The notes under the pieces: model-generated
Database searches by the model: none
What the model saw: only the letters and a program-made list of their open reading frames with translations
What the model was told of the DNA's origin: nothing
Translations under genes and position numbers: made by a program
Shown here: piece by piece, positions 36,111 through 50,583 of the stretch
Numbering within the stretch: the stretch's first letter is position 1
How the letters are laid out: each line of letters starts with the position of its first letter
NCBI GenBank assembly: GCA_025786725.1
Contig: JAHLTZ010000025.1
Location: forward strand, 124,001 to 188,000
Source of the DNA: Syncephalis fuscata
Lineage: Eukaryota > Zoopagomycota > Zoopagomycetes > Zoopagales > Piptocephalidaceae
Direction: 5' to 3'
Length of the DNA: 64,000 nt

Positions 36111-39100
36111 ATGCAGAGTGCCGCAGAGATACAATATGCGTCGGAACCAAAGTTCAGTCGTTATGCGCAGTTAGTTGAGCGTAATCTGCAATCATTCGAT
36201 ACAGTTAGCGAATGGGCCGACGTTATATCGTTTCTTGGTAAACTACTAAAGGTATTATAAATATATAGATATACAGATATATAGATATTTTCTAACGGCT
36301 ATAACCTACATGTATATATATATATATACATACATACATATACATGCTATATAGGCATTTCAATCGTTTGAATTCCCAGTGATTCCACATAAACTCGTGG
36401 TAACTAAACGACTAGCCCAGTGTTTGAACCCTGCACTGCCAACAGGTGTCCATCAAAAGACACTTGAAGTCTACGCATATATCCTAAATAAGATTGGTGT
36501 AAATATACAACAGTATATGACTATATTGTAAATACTAATATTAATAGTATAGCATGATCAATTGGCACACGATTTATCACTTTACGCGTATGGACTATTT
36601 CCATTTCTACAATATGCTGCCACTTCAGTTAGGGTAATTAGTTGAATGATATGGCATTCTATAGCTAATAGATAGTATTAGCCTCAATTACTAGGCTTAT
36701 TTAAAGACCACTTTCTATCATTAGGCCATAGTTTGATACCATGTTTACAAAGTCTAATACTTGCACTACTGCCCGGTCTAGATGAAGAGAGTAGTGAGCA
36801 TTTTCAACAGGTATTTCATATACTATGGCTATTATTAAACAATAATAACAATAATACTGTATATTGATGTAATTAGGTGATGGCTCTATTTGATCATCTT
36901 AGTGGTCAGGTTGGCACTGCTGTATTCTATCAAGCATTATGGAACTGTCTATTGGCATCGGAACAGTGGCGTAATTCGGTACTGCACTATCTAGGTCGTA
37001 GACTGCCTGTAATAGATCATGAAGAGGGTAAGAATAGCCATAGTACTGTATTTAAATCGATTATATAGCTTAGTTGGTTTATTAGAAATAATGACCTACC
37101 TTGGCATAGTATGACTTCTATTGTACGAGCCATTGAAGCCACTCTAGCCGATACTGATACGCTTGTTCAACGAGGCATGCTTGATTTGTTGGTCAATCGA
37201 TTTCCATTACATCGTCAGTAAGTTATTAAATAAACAATATAATAATAATTAGTTTATTTATTAATATATATATATGTATATATGTATATATTTGTAGATT
37301 ATTTAATGATACTGAATTAGTAACTTTAATGGCTGCTGCTTTACATACCGTATTACGACGTGATATGTCATTAAATCGACGACTATACACATGGTTACTA
37401 GGATCAGATGAAGAGAGAAGTAAACAACAACAATATTTTGATACTTATGCCCGTAAATCAGCCAGTAAAGCATTATCAGTAAGTGTATATCTATATATTT
37501 ATATAAAGACATTGATAATATCAACATTATATTGTTATGACTAGCAATTACTCTATGCTGAAGATGATTTGGTAGTATTACAGAAACCATTTAAAATCAT
37601 TATATCGTTACTTGATAAATGGGAAATTGGACAGCCTATTGTCAAAGAAACACTACTAGATGTCATGATATCATTAAGATTCCACGTAGATAAGAAGACT
37701 TCTAAAGGCGAGGAAGAAGTCAATGTAAGTTTATTTGTTTATGTTTAATAGTATCTATATGGATTACAACTAAGACTATCGTGTATTTAATAGCTTATTA
37801 AGACATCCAATATGTTATTTGATGTACTCGAACCATGGCAGATATGGAGTGCCATTTCCCGTCTAGTTAATGCTAATCAGACTGTATCAAGTGTTAATAG
37901 AGAAGTAAGTTATACATTAGTCTGTATATTTATTTATTCATTATATTTATTATATTCAACTACCTATATATATATATATATATATATAGTGGATTCATGT
38001 AATTGAATTTCTATTAAGTATACTAAATACTACAGATTCTGAGATACGTGATGTCCAACTACCATGTATGGTGTTATTTGTATTATGCAAGCTATCAGTA
38101 AGTTTAACTAATTTATAATAGAATATACAATTAATATTATTAATAGGTCATGGTTGATACACCAGGATTTGACTTATCTGGTGCAAGTAGTTTATCTCAA
38201 TTAGCTGCTTATTTAATTGGACGTGTATCATCAAATGCATTTAAACGTACAATAGGTTCAGGTGATTGGGCCAAATTAGTGGCACAAAAGGAACAACAAT
38301 CACAAGAAACAATAGATACAACGACGACAACAACAACGACAAATTCACTTTCTCCTACAACATGGCATAGTGCACAGGATATATTTGATGGACTATTTGC
38401 ATACTATCAAGCTGAAAGTGATCCTAGTCAAGTAGCATTGCCGGATGGCATTACGCTATTACGTATGGCCCTGCAATGTATGGAGCACTATTGACAAGTC
38501 TATGTACTAGAGCTGTATCTAATGACAATACTATTGGTGAACAAAATGTATTAACAAGTACTACAACTACAACGACAACGACAACAGATAGAAGTATTGA
38601 AGAAGAAACAAGTGATTTATTTGTAGGTCTATGTCAAACCTATGAATGGCTAGTTAAAATGCGCGGTCAATTAGTCGATAGCAATAGTAAGAAGGATGAC
38701 AATTCTTCAAATAGTAAACAATCTATACGCAATCGAACAAAATATCCATTAAAGTCACTAACTGAACGACGTCAAAATGAATTATTTTTATTATTAATTG
38801 AAACAAGTACCAAGGTTAGTCCTATTTTAATATATATATATATATTAATGTAATAATATTAATAAATATGATATTATTGTAGATGCACAATTCAATTCAG
38901 TTACCGCTGCTCTATCGGTGGCATCGACTATGGCTCGAGAGAATTACGTTGATGTATTGGATCAATTAGAGATGCCATGGTTAGGATCCGTTATTATGAA
39001 GGTAATGTTATCTATTATATTATATTTATAACTAACAATATATATAATATATAATATATAATATATACTAGTTATGGTCCTATTTATCTCCAGGTCAATT

Positions 39101-42100
39101 GTGGTTACATGAACGGTCCATTCAATTAATATGGATCTATGCTGATCTAGTTGGATCTAATGCCATTGAAGCAATTCTATTACCTTTATTACAATCAGCA
39201 TCCTCTGTTAATGAACAGATTGTAGCATTGTCACATTTCTGCGTATTCTGGCGGGTGTCTAGTAAGTATTTATAACAAATATAATATAAATATTAATAAT
39301 GAATGATTAGGTGATCAACATTTACCACAGTTATCATTTCAGACTGTACTCTTTTCAATTCTGGATAGATTACACGATACAATGGATGCTCGATTAAAAC
39401 ATGCTGCCATGTCATGGGTACAGGCCAATCTAGAGAATGCTCATAGGTAATACTCTGACATCATTAATATTAAATGGCATAGTATTGACATGTAGCTATA
39501 TAGTTGGTTAGATCCTTTATTATTAATATTAATAGAGGCCGAAGAAGATTGGCGTAGAATGGATCAAGGCAACGATGTTTCCATATTGACCACACAGTTT
39601 AGTGAAACAACAAGACCAGCATTGAAATTCAATAATGCTCAAGTAGCATATGCTTTTCATTTAGTTTGTCGTTTATTAGAACAATCTGAATTGAATTTGA
39701 TGATGATGATGCATCGACGTGTAACACCTCAAGTAGTAGAGATGATGCGTATGTTACCTGGACAATTGGCCGGTAAGTAATAGAAGATATAGAAGAACTG
39801 GCTATTAATGGTAATGATAGAGGATATGAATAGCAATATTACGTATTTTGATGTATGGTTATTTCAAGCCTTTAAGTAATTATACATTATACAATTTACA
39901 ATTTAGTATAATTTACTAACTAACTAACTAACTAATTATTATTTATTTATTTATTTAGTATTGTATAGGATCAAGGGGACGGTTACTGGATCAATATCCG
40001 GAATTACAGCCTATTCAAGCCTATGCTTTAAGAATGGCTCTTTTATTAACGCGTCAACCAGTTGAACGACTTGGTACAACAAATGTACTGCAAATGGCAT
40101 TATATGATATTGCCGTTACACTTGGTCGACATGTTAGTCATGGACAACAACAAAGCCAACAGCCATTTCTGTTGCAACTTATGCTTCAACTGTTACAACA
40201 AAGCAAATACAAGACTGCCAATACCAACAGTAATACTAGTAATGATGGTAATGATACGGCATCGTTAGAATGGATGGTTCTACTATCACAAGCAGCACTA
40301 GAGGCCATTGCTAGTCTCGCTTCTAGAAGTGTTCTTCGTAGTTGGATTGATTTTATTCCAAAAGCTGCTCGATTACACGAAGATGCTAAAGTCAGTCTTG
40401 TACTGCCATCACTTAATCGGTTCTGTCAAGAATTGAGTAAGGCCAGTAGTCAAGCAGCCAATCATGCTGGTATGGATGCCAGTTGGGATTTAGATACACT
40501 GCTGGATGGACTTGAAGAGTTTGTTGTAGGCTGTCTTGACGAGACGGCCACTACTAATGCCTCTAATGGTCTACAGTATAACCTGCCCGTCTCTATGTCA
40601 TCAATGGGTAAGTAGTAGAGTTGGGCGTGTAATAATGGATGCTTATAATATATACCATATTTGTATAGAACACCCATTGAATAGTAGTAATAGCAATCAT
40701 AGTCATCAACAGCATCAAGATAAAGTAAGTTATATCGGTGTAATTAAATCCATTACTAATCGATGGTAGTTACGAGATATTGTATTATCTCAATTACCAG
40801 TAGTCATTCAAGTAGCAGTTGATGTATGGCAAACTATTGGTAGACTACCTGAAGAAGAAGAAGAAGAAGAAGAAAAAGATAAAAGTCATACTTTAATAGA
40901 CCGTGCAACAAGAAAGTCTTCAACGACTTCGTCTTTCATGTACCGACCTTAACAATGAATACTATAACCACGACCATAGCTATAAATGCTAGATCATCTC
41001 CATTAATGCCATGGCAGAGTCAACGTACCCGTAATCGAGTTATGGGTTTTATTGAGCATTTGGGCGTATTGTGTCGAGATCCTACGGCTAGTGCTTTAAT
41101 TGATGTCTGGTCTATGGGCAATAGTAGTAGAGTAGGCGAGGATGTCATGCTTATTACCGGTCAACTTACAAGTATTAGACCGGCATTTATGTTTAAAAAG
41201 CTATTTAAAAAGATTAAAGCATCTAGTGGCAGTGGTACTAGTAATACTGGTGCAGTTGGATCTAACAGTCCTAATCTTCATTCGAGTCAACGTGGTGGAT
41301 CAAGAGAATCAAGGTAGGATTGTGACTATGGACCAATAGTGCGGATGACTAACGTGGCTATTATAGCTCATTTGTTGTATGTTTCGACTTTCTATCTAGA
41401 TATTGTTTGTTGGTAGAGATAGGAGAATGGACAGTACTTTGGCCTCGTACTATAGAATTTATTCGAGAATTAGTAAATCAAGGCAATAGGACACGGTCAT
41501 TTTGGATTGCTTGTCTTCAGTATTTCATTACAGCATGGGAGAAGACGAACCAATCAACAATAACCGTCGAGGATAATATGCAATCAGCTGCTGAGGTAAT
41601 TAATTAGTAATCATATAATGTATTTAGGATTGTTATTAATAGACATCATAGGATTTGTGTATTCGTTTAGTGGAATATGTTTATTATCGCATCATCGGTA
41701 CAGAAACGTCGTAGTAATTACGATGAAGTTGCTTCTTCAGACGGTAATGAATTAGATATAATATAGTGTGATTAATATGATCAACTAATATTATGTTAGA
41801 TGATATGTTAAGACCGGCCATGGGTGGAACAGTACTGGCTAAACGATTGGCCTATCGTTCACGTAGTCAAGATGGCGATGTTAAAGTAAGTGGTTGTCAT
41901 ATATTATGACAAGTAATTAATAGAAAATAGTTGTTATATTTTGTATCTCAAGTTTTATTACCGGCTATGGCAGATCGATTTAAAGATCAAGACCGAGTCA
42001 ATAATACATTGGCCCTAATACTACATCAAGCAATATTGCCATCTCTTCGTAAAGGATCCAAGTAAGTAGTATGAATAGCTAATAGTTAGTACGGGTTATT

Positions 42101-43411
42101 TACCTGTCTTTGTATATCGTATCGATAGCACACAGAAAGAGGCGGCATTAGAGGCATTAAGTGAAGTGAGTCAGCATCCACAAGGCATTAAAGTATTACG
42201 TAAAGATGCTTGGGAACTATTCTTGATAATAGTTTCTTTCCTATGTCGATTACTACAGCGGCACCATTATGGACACGCATTGTTGGTAAATTGATGGCTA
42301 CTGAACGTGAGCGTATCGTTGACCTACTGGGTAAGTTTGTATAAATGGTAGATTTCTGTAGTAATATGGCTATACTAGGTCGTATATCGACATTTAGCGG
42401 TGCCACTACACTATTTACCAATAGGGAGACAGAAGCATTGGGACGTGCACAAGCATTGCGTCGATTTGCATTTGCGGTCCATTGTGGTAAACCGGGTCAA
42501 TATTTACATCAATTGCCTAGTATGCAAGAAAAGTTGGTTGAATTAATGAAATTACCTAGCAATAACATTGTACACGTTGAAGTAAGTAGCTTAATAGAAA
42601 TGGATAGTAATAGTTGGTGATTAATAATGGATTAGATGTATTTAGCATTACGTGTGTTATTCTGTCGTATTCCAAGTCAAAATCTTGCCAACTTTCTTCC
42701 GGTTTTAATCACTGAAACGGTGGGTATTAACTACGGATTAATTAAATCTATGCGATATGAATTTAATTACTAATACAACGAATGATTCGAAATAGCGACG
42801 ACTATTTCTACAAGTGTATATGAATAAGGAGATTGATCTAGGCCTGACCAATGTTGTATTGGCCGCCTGTAAATTTATTGATTTATTATTTGCCCTTAAT
42901 CCTAAAGAATTCCGCATGTAAGTTATAGTTGGATGATAGCAATTTAAATAGTAATATATGTATATATGTATATGTATAGCCACCAATGGATATTTGTTAC
43001 TGAATCGGAATTGGATTTCAATATACCGAGTGAATATGAACAAACGATGAATGATGTAAACATTGGATTACAGTCGGGTCTATTTGATTTATTAGCAAAA
43101 CGATTTTCATCGAATGTACCATCTGAAGCTGATTTTGTAAGTAATACTAATGATAGATTAATGGATTATTAATATATTTATATTAATATGTTTATATTTT
43201 TTAATAGTTGGTAACCACCAGTCAGTATAGCTCTTCTCGACATTTACAACGACGTCCAATGATTTCACTACATCGAATTGGTGATCTACGTGAATTGGGA
43301 GCCTTTTTCCGTCAAATTGGTGAACATACACGTCGTATGACCTTATCATTGGCCAAACCGGATATACTGGCCATTGAAGCAAATCTATTAGCTGATCTAG
43401 CCTATCCGTAG
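36111..43411 (+). CDS. DOP1: Dopey/Dop1 family trafficking protein
   Basis: A very large peripheral membrane protein that works with Mon2 and the flippase Neo1 in endosome-Golgi traffic. The start at 36111 gives [20 protein letters not shown]. The N-terminal Dopey domain follows: [20 protein letters not shown], then [20 protein letters not shown], then [20 protein letters not shown]. Helical repeats continue through more than 25 short exons to a leucine-rich C-terminus (FDLLAKRF..., [11 protein letters not shown], stop 43411). Low-complexity Thr-rich insertions occur at about 38318-38345 and 38556-38590, and Glu-rich at about 40852-40875. Internal exon borders were not all resolved. The last exons (42966-43411) are clean. 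Confidence 0.88.
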
Positions 43412-43455
43412 AGAATATTAAGCGTTAAGATAGTTAATAATAAACATACACAAAT

Positions 43456-43490
<35 letters not shown>

Positions 43491-43603
43491 TCTATTCCAA
43501 ACATGTCATACTATCGATGTTTTATTCGGTCAATCGACAATAAATGAATGAATGAATGAATAATGGTAGTAACAGCTAGTTCAATGGTTTAATAGATACA
43601 CGC

Positions 43604-44874
43604 CTATTGGAGGGTGTAGGCCGGTACGCGCATAGATCTTGCTTGATCTTGGTATTCATAGTGTAGATCGTTGACATCTGTACGGCCTTGGTATTCCCAT
43701 CCTTCTTGTTTAACGTGATACACTAATAAAGAAGATGCGTTTAATGACAAGTATACGAGTAAAGTAGACGTGAATGCATGCAACTTACCATTAACATTAC
43801 CACCAGAGTAGGCATCACGATGTGTAGCGTGGTAGATGGAACGACGACCCAATTCGATGGCATCAGCAACTGACATGTCATAGTCGTAGGCACTGTCCAT
43901 AACACCATAGGCAAAAGTAGAACCAGATCCTACAGAAAAGATATTGCCCTTAAGACGAGTACCATCAGAATCAACGTAAAACAATCCTGGTCCCTAAACA
44001 TTAAGTAAATTAATTAGTAATGTATTTAATAATATATTAATAATAATAGTAAAATGTTAATTACACTTTTATCCCAACCAGTAATCATAGTACCCTATAA
44101 TAAATAAAATGATCAATATATATATATATATAATACTAATAGAATTACCATAGACAATCCCATGCCTTTGTAGCTGTAGACAATATTGGATAGAATTTTA
44201 GAGGCCGCAGCAACTGAGATACGTTCTTTATTGCGCAACTGATGCAATCTAGTAATATTATAATGTAGTTAGTTACAATATAACACTGTTAATACAAATG
44301 TCCTACCGACAACGACGGCCCAATTCACGTTCCCAATAGGAACAATCGGCAGCACCACCAGCCATTGTGCCCAGTAGATATGGATTGATTTCAATAACCT
44401 TTTTGACCGTTTGTGTTGCTATCATAAAAAGTAATATATAGATAAATAAATATATACAATAGATTAATATATAATAGATTAATATTAATCAGTATTACTT
44501 ACAGATATAGGCACCGGCTGTGGCACGAGAGTCGACTGCCACAATAATGCCTTTAGCAAACTCAAAAGCTAGTGTAGTTGTACCGTGTTGAATCTTGACA
44601 CGGCAATCGTCTTGTGAACTATCATCAGTCTGGCGTTGTAGAAAACCGACTGGCTACAATATAGATAGTTATAGATAGTTATATATGTATATGTATATAG
44701 TTCTATAATATTATGACTTACATCAGTGCATGGTGGTAGTTCAAATTGAGGCATAGCAAACTCATCAGCTGCATCCCAACGGCCTAATAAGTCGCGATTG
44801 CCACTAAGTAGGCCACTTCGATGAGAGCTTAAGAGATCATCACCGCTGGCAAACCGGGATACAAGAGAATTCAT
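43604..44874 (-). CDS. PRE2: 20S proteasome subunit beta5 (chymotrypsin-like)
   Basis: Catalytic beta subunit. [20 protein letters not shown] starts a propeptide of about 75 residues, and autocleavage before [11 protein letters not shown] exposes the catalytic Thr. [11 protein letters not shown], then [20 protein letters not shown] (with the active-site Lys), [20 protein letters not shown] and [20 protein letters not shown] are beta5 signatures. [10 protein letters not shown] then VYHVKQEGW close the domain. Five or six short introns. It is divergent from the beta6 gene, with 304 nt between start codons. No frame break was noticed. Confidence 0.95.
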
Positions 44875-45178
44875 ACTATTTATGTTGTAGTATTGCTATG
44901 GTAGTGATTCAAGAGTAAATAAAAGAGAATAGTTAGGATCACAAGTATATACGAGTACAATAGAATAGATGAGTGAACAAGTAGTTATGGTCACTGTTGT
45001 GGTTACTATTGCTATCACTGTACTCAGTAGTAAGTAGAGATAGAGAGAGAAGAGAGAGAAGAATGAAGATAGCGTGCGTGTAAGAGAAATAATACGATGG
45101 ATGACGTGGCCCTTTTCTCCTCTCTTTCACACTTTTACCACTATTTGACTCTCGACTTCATCTTGATCTATTACCAAA
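44875..45178. promoter_or_regulatory. Shared bidirectional promoter of proteasome genes beta5 and beta6
   Basis: A 304-nt interval between divergent start codons. It contains a GA-rich block (about 45035-45062) and a TGACGTGG bZIP-type core at 45102-45109. The yeast PACE element GGTGGCAAA is not present as an exact match on either strand. The arrangement itself would co-regulate two stoichiometric subunits. Confidence 0.6.
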
Positions 45179-46170
45179 ATGAATCAGTATGCAAACAATC
45201 TAGCCTCAGATGGCATCAATGCGGTAGCCGGACCTGTACAGCATCGTTTCGATCCATATGCTGATAACGGCGGGTAAGATGACCGACTATAACACTCTTT
45301 AGTAGTCGCAGTATAATAACTAGTGTTTAGAACCATTCTTGCTGTGGCTGGCGCGGACTTTTGTGTCGTTGCCGGTGATACACGCCAAAGTGAAGGCTAT
45401 TCAATCAACTCACGTTATGCACCAAAAGTATTTAAAATGCAAGTAGTCAATAGCAATAATAGCAATAATACTAGCAATAATAGTAGTAGTAGATTAGTAA
45501 CATATCTAATATTTATTCATTAATACTGTATATTAGGCATAATAATGTAGTCCTGGCCAATAGTGGATTTCATGCCGATGGTTTAATGTTGGCTAAACAG
45601 CTTAATCAAAGAATTGAGGTAATTAATTGATCAATTGTTAATAATGTGAATATTTTGTTTAATTTGATTTAATTTATTATATTTAAAAGTGGTACCATCA
45701 TGCTCATGAGAAAGAGATGTCAACAAAGGCATTTGCCCAAATGTTATCCAGTACACTGTACGGTAAACGATTCTTCCCCTACTATACATTCTGTATTGTA
45801 GGTGGTTTAGATGCCGATGGTAAAGGGGCAATTTACGGCTATGATCCAGTTGGTTCATTTGAACGTTATACTTGTCGTGCAGCCGGTTCAGCTCAGAATC
45901 TAGTGCAGCCTTTCCTTGATAGTCAGGTAATTGGCCATTATAATATACGGGTGATTACCATTTAATGTTACTATGTTATTGTAGGTTATGTTGAATGGAC
46001 AAAAAGATGCGCATATACAATCGCTATCCATTGATACGGTCATTCGTATTGTTAAGGATGCTTTTACCTCGGCCACTGAACGTGACATTTACACTGGCGA
46101 CTATATTGAAATGCATATCATTACAAAGGATGGTGTAGAAACACAGTTGCATCCATTGAAGAAAGATTAA
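45179..46170 (+). CDS. PRE7: 20S proteasome subunit beta6
   Basis: Non-catalytic beta subunit (PSMB1/Pre7). [19 protein letters not shown] and [12 protein letters not shown] are joined across an intron to [20 protein letters not shown]. Then come [71 protein letters not shown], and [20 protein letters not shown] before the C-terminus PLKKD. The residue after the pro-segment GG is Thr, but the subunit is inactive by family knowledge. About four short introns. Confidence 0.94.
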
Positions 46171-46488
46171 ATACACCATATTGTATTAACGAGTCGACGA
46201 CAATGACGTGTCATCCTCCCACCGATCTTTCTCTACACTTCATTCATTCTACAGCTTTAATAAAGACTTTTCGTTTTTCTCTGGCAAAACAGTCTAGGAT
46301 ATATTTATTCTTTGACTGTGGATAAAATTAGCATAATGCACCAAAAACAACGACGGTAACCATAGCGGCACTAAATAAACGCTAGTGCAGACCAGATAAC
46401 ATTGAGCAGAAGATGGTGGTCATATGCTTATACGAAGAGGCAGTGATAGGCAGTAAAAGTGAAGGGCACAAGACTGGCACATACACAC
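46171..46488. other. Intergenic, convergent PRE7 / RPS2
   Basis: 3' flanks of two convergent genes. An AATAAA-like signal lies at about 46258. Nothing else seen. Confidence 0.45.
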
Positions 46489-47680
46489 TTAGTACTTGCC
46501 AGACTCATAGGCGCGTACCTTCTTCTCTGCTGGCTTGGCCAACAGATCAGTGAACTCCTGGTATGGTGCCTTGGTGAACTTGGTCTCGGCCCACAGATCC
46601 GGAGTCAAGAAAGCGTAGGTGTTACCGATGGCGGCGAAGGTAGCCTTCACAAAGTTACCCAAGGTACGGGTAGAACCGCGAGAAGTGGTGTAGCAATCGG
46701 TAATACCGGCCAATTGCAAAAGCTTCTTGGGGACTGGGGCAGCAACGAGACCAGTACCGCGTGGAGCTGGGACGAGACGGCACAGAGTAGAACCGCACTT
46801 GCCGGTAACCTTGGCGGGGACGGTGTGTGGAGCACCGAGAGCGGAGCCCCAGTAGCCACGACGGACAGGGATGACCGTCAACTTGGCCAAGATGATGGCA
46901 CCACGAATGGCAGTGGCGACTTCCTTGGCGCACTTGACACCAAGACCGACATGACCATCGGAATCACCGATAACGACGAAAGCCTATAGTGTAATAGCGG
47001 TAACAATAAACATTATTGTTATTATTAATATTATTAAATATTATGCAAGTGTCAAATAATACACGTTAGTTATATTATAAATAATATAATACTCAGCATT
47101 AGTATAGACTTACCTTGAAGCGAGTACGCTGACCAGCACGGGTTTGCTTTTGGACTGGCATAATCTTCATTACTTCATCCTTGAGTTTTGGAAGGAAAAA
47201 GTCGACAATCTGGTACTCCTTGATAGGAAGCGAGAACAAATAAATTTGTTCAATCGACTTGATCTTGCCTTCCTTTACGAGACGACCGAGCTTAGTGACA
47301 GGGACCCATTCTTTTTCTTCGTCCCGACGACCACGACCACGGCCGCGTCCACGTCCGCGACCACGACCACGGTCACCACCGCGTCCGCGTCCGAAACCGC
47401 CGCGTCCTATAGAGTGGAAATAAACAAGCATATATGGTTAATCAACCGCTATTTATAGCACTAATTGTATAGCTATTGGTTATAGCCAAATAGTGTCGGT
47501 AGTATAAGTAGTTATATAGACTGTAGTAATATACTAACTAGCCACGACACAACAATGCTTATATTGTTGTGTCAACCATATTACTAATACGACTACTAAT
47601 ACAACGACTACTGCCATACCGTCACTATACACTTTTTATTACTTACCTCCGCGACTATCGGCCGGTCCAGAGTCAGCCAT
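46489..47680 (-). CDS. RPS2: Small-subunit ribosomal protein uS5 (Rps2)
   Basis: Cytosolic ribosomal protein near the mRNA entry channel. [11 protein letters not shown], an intron, then an RG-rich repeat ([18 protein letters not shown] and more) are followed by [19 protein letters not shown], the double-stranded RNA-binding-like S5 fold, and [18 protein letters not shown]. Then [20 protein letters not shown] and [20 protein letters not shown] follow, with the C-terminus [10 protein letters not shown]. The first intron is long (about 47406-47645, some 240 nt), as is common for ribosomal protein genes. Codon use is visibly more GC-rich than in neighbours, as expected for a highly expressed gene. 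Confidence 0.95.
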
Positions 47681-48633
47681 TTGCTATAGTAGCGTTGGTA
47701 AAGCGCGTTAAATGTACACGGATTAAAATATCACGTATACAGTAACACGCGTCCAAAAGTTCCAATTGCCACGCAATCTGGTGTCAGTTAGCCAGCCACT
47801 CGATATACGCATATATACACCACACCCATTGAATATATGCCGTCGTAACTATGCCATTCTTACTATTAACAATAATAGGAATAGAAATAAAGAAAATGAA
47901 CACAAACAATAACTGCCCCTAGAGATAAACAAACAGTTGTATGTTATATGCTGAATGTCTCTAGGCCATAATCATCTTCTTGGTGTTCATACCGTCTTCT
48001 TCTTTAACTATAGTTGACGGCATATATGCACATTGCCTATTACCGGCCACTTTATTATAGCACATCCCTTTGCCGGCCACCACAGCCACCCATCCTACCC
48101 ATCTAGTATCAACCGGCTGTATACATCTGCACTGATCATATTGCCAATAGATATGCATACCAGTCGATAGCTAAATGGATGGATGGATGGATGGATGGAT
48201 GCCTATATGTATCTATTGATCCCTCTATTACTCACATAATCCTTGCGTTGCGGAAGTGGTTTTCCAGTACCCGAATAGATGGGGTAAGATGGAGGATGCT
48301 GGCGAGAAGGAGGAAGCCGTAGGCTGAAGCGCTACACCGAAAAGTTTTATGATCCCATTCATCGTGATTGGCTGTAATCATTCTGTTATTTTCACCCATC
48401 ATCCCCTCTCACCACAGAATGAGATAGAGAAAGATAGAAAGTCTTCTTTGCCACTCACTCACACTCGCTCACACTCCTCGCCTTCCTATCTCGCCTCTTC
48501 AGCATCGTCATAGTTCTTCTAAATAATAATAGATATATATATATAAATACAAAACTATCAAATAAACAAATAAACAAATAACTTAATAAAAACTATTAGA
48601 CTTTTATTCTGTATAATTGGTCGCGTATACCGG
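47681..48633. other. Intergenic RPS2 / farnesyltransferase beta
   Basis: About 950 nt with RPS2 promoter sequence and a (GGAT)n tetranucleotide run at 48175-48201. A 65-codon frame on the minus strand at 47961-48158 has no recognisable similarity. No RNA gene was identified. Confidence 0.45.
48175..48201. repeat. GGAT tetranucleotide microsatellite
   Basis: About six to seven copies of the tetranucleotide in intergenic DNA. Confidence 0.9.
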
Positions 48634-50583
48634 TTACTCGGTAGTAGTGGTAGTAGTAGTGCCAAAATATTGCTGAATTTTGTCCACTTGTTCTACAGCT
48701 ATATTAAAGATGGGATGAACACGCTATATCAAACACCATACCAATAAATAGTATATTAGTATTTACTATTTAATATACGCTGATGAATACAAACTACCTT
48801 CATAGGTCCTAACATCTTGGATGCTGTCTCTTGTACGTCATCCGGTAAATCAGAGGTAATGCCATAGAACACTGTAGCCAATCCACTTAGGCCATAACAG
48901 GTATGATAGAAATCGGGCCATCTATAAATAATAGTATGTTATTATAGAGATGCTATACTATCATTGACTTTTATTGACAATAACTTACTTGCCCGGTTTA
49001 TCGATTAGACCACCACGCTTATGTTGACAACAATAAAGCATATAGTCTCGTAGTGCCTCTAGTAAGTGTGTGTGTGTGTGTGTGTGTGTCATGACTATTA
49101 GTCATAGTTATCGTCAATATGATTCATTATCATTTACCTCGATTCAGTAATAGACCATGAGATCGACCTGCATTTAAAATAGACAATTCTAGTATTATTA
49201 TACAATATACAAACAAACAGCTATATAATCATGTTACTTGCCAATATTTGCCGCGTATAATAGCGGAAATAGACCAGCACACCAAAAGGCATAACAGCCA
49301 TCAACTAGTTTGTTGGTACGACCTTGAAATCCGCCTTCATAAGACATTTGTCGTTGACTAGCCCATACCTAGTTATTTATAAAAATGATCAGTTATACTA
49401 ATAATAAATATTGTGCATAAGATAGCCTACAGTTAATGAGCGTAGATTAAGTTGTTCTTGTTGGTTCATAAGTAGCATGGCACCCAATCCACAAAATGTA
49501 TATCCACCATGTGCCTCAACACCAGGTCGACTGCCCAGCCCACCTTCATAAGTTTGACATCTACCCCTATTAGTACATCATTGTATAGTATATAGCTTTA
49601 ATAATAAGCCACCTTTGAATAAAACTGCTACAGTTCTCTAATAGTTCCGGCGTCATTATGTTCAAAAGTGATGCCACCGTTAACGCACAATAAGATCCTC
49701 TAATTAAAAGTGGATTAATTCATTTATGGGTTAAATAGCTGTATATTATAATTATAATTATAATTATTGTTAGCATTACCGTACGTCAATTTCCCCACCA
49801 TGACTCATAATAAATGAGCCATCAGGTTGTTTTAATGAAAGTAGCCACGAATACAATCTCTCTCTAATTAATTAGATATGTTATTAATCCATATTACTGT
49901 TATGTAGCATCACCCATTACCGATGAACCATATCGTAACCTTCACCGATAACTGTAATGGCTGCCACTGCAGCATAAGTGGGTGCCAAATGGGCCAACTG
50001 ATCAGGTCCACCGCCAAATCCACCATCAGGATGTTGACAAGTGGCCAGTGTATTCACCATACTAGATAGTATTGATTAATATACTGTATTTACTATTACA
50101 CATCTACACATCTATTACCGTAGTTTAAATGACAAATCAAATACCTCTTGCTCATGTTCATTGTCATCATCGCTTAATAGGTGAAGCGAATGAACAATCC
50201 AGAAACATAGCCACGGTTTACTTGCATCCAATGCTTCAAAATGATTGCTTAATTGATTCAAGCCTTGACGCACAAATCGCTTGTGCAATGAACGATAAAG
50301 GCTACACCATCAGTATTAGTTATCAGTGTTTTTATTGCTATCTAATACATTCAAACATACGCTATCTCTTGGTTCTGGTCTTCTAATTGTTCAAGAATAT
50401 CAAGGTACTGCTGTTCAACTCGTTGCTCTGTCGTTTCCTAAACACCATGAACAAGTTAATGATGAGTATGCAAAATAACAACCATATAGCGACCTGGTTC
50501 GCGGAAGTGTCAGTCGACAAGTTGTCGTCGTTGTAAGGTTCACCTTTCCAGGCAAAGGATACGGTTGGTGTAGTCTGTTCCAT
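48634..50583 (-). CDS. RAM1: Protein farnesyltransferase beta subunit
   Basis: Catalytic zinc subunit that attaches farnesyl to CaaX proteins such as Ras and mating pheromones. MEQTTPTVSFAWKGEPYNDD starts the protein. Repeats of the alpha-alpha barrel include GGFGGGPDQLAHLAPTYAA, HGGEIDVRGSYCALTVA, GGLGSRPGVEAHGGYTFCGL and YEGGFQGRTNKLVDGCYAFW. The zinc ligands Asp and Cys (LVDGC) and His (WPDFYHTCYGLSG) are present. The C-terminus ends IQQYFGTTTTTTE. About ten introns, one carrying a GT dinucleotide repeat (49066-49089). It is divergent from the RBAP48-like gene. Confidence 0.9.
49066..49089. repeat. GT microsatellite in a farnesyltransferase intron
   Basis: About twelve GT units inside an intron. 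Confidence 0.9.

Noticed and set aside
47961..48158. Minus-strand 65-codon frame between RPS2 and farnesyltransferase beta
   Set aside because: No recognisable domain and no flanking splice signals; it probably overlaps untranslated sequence.
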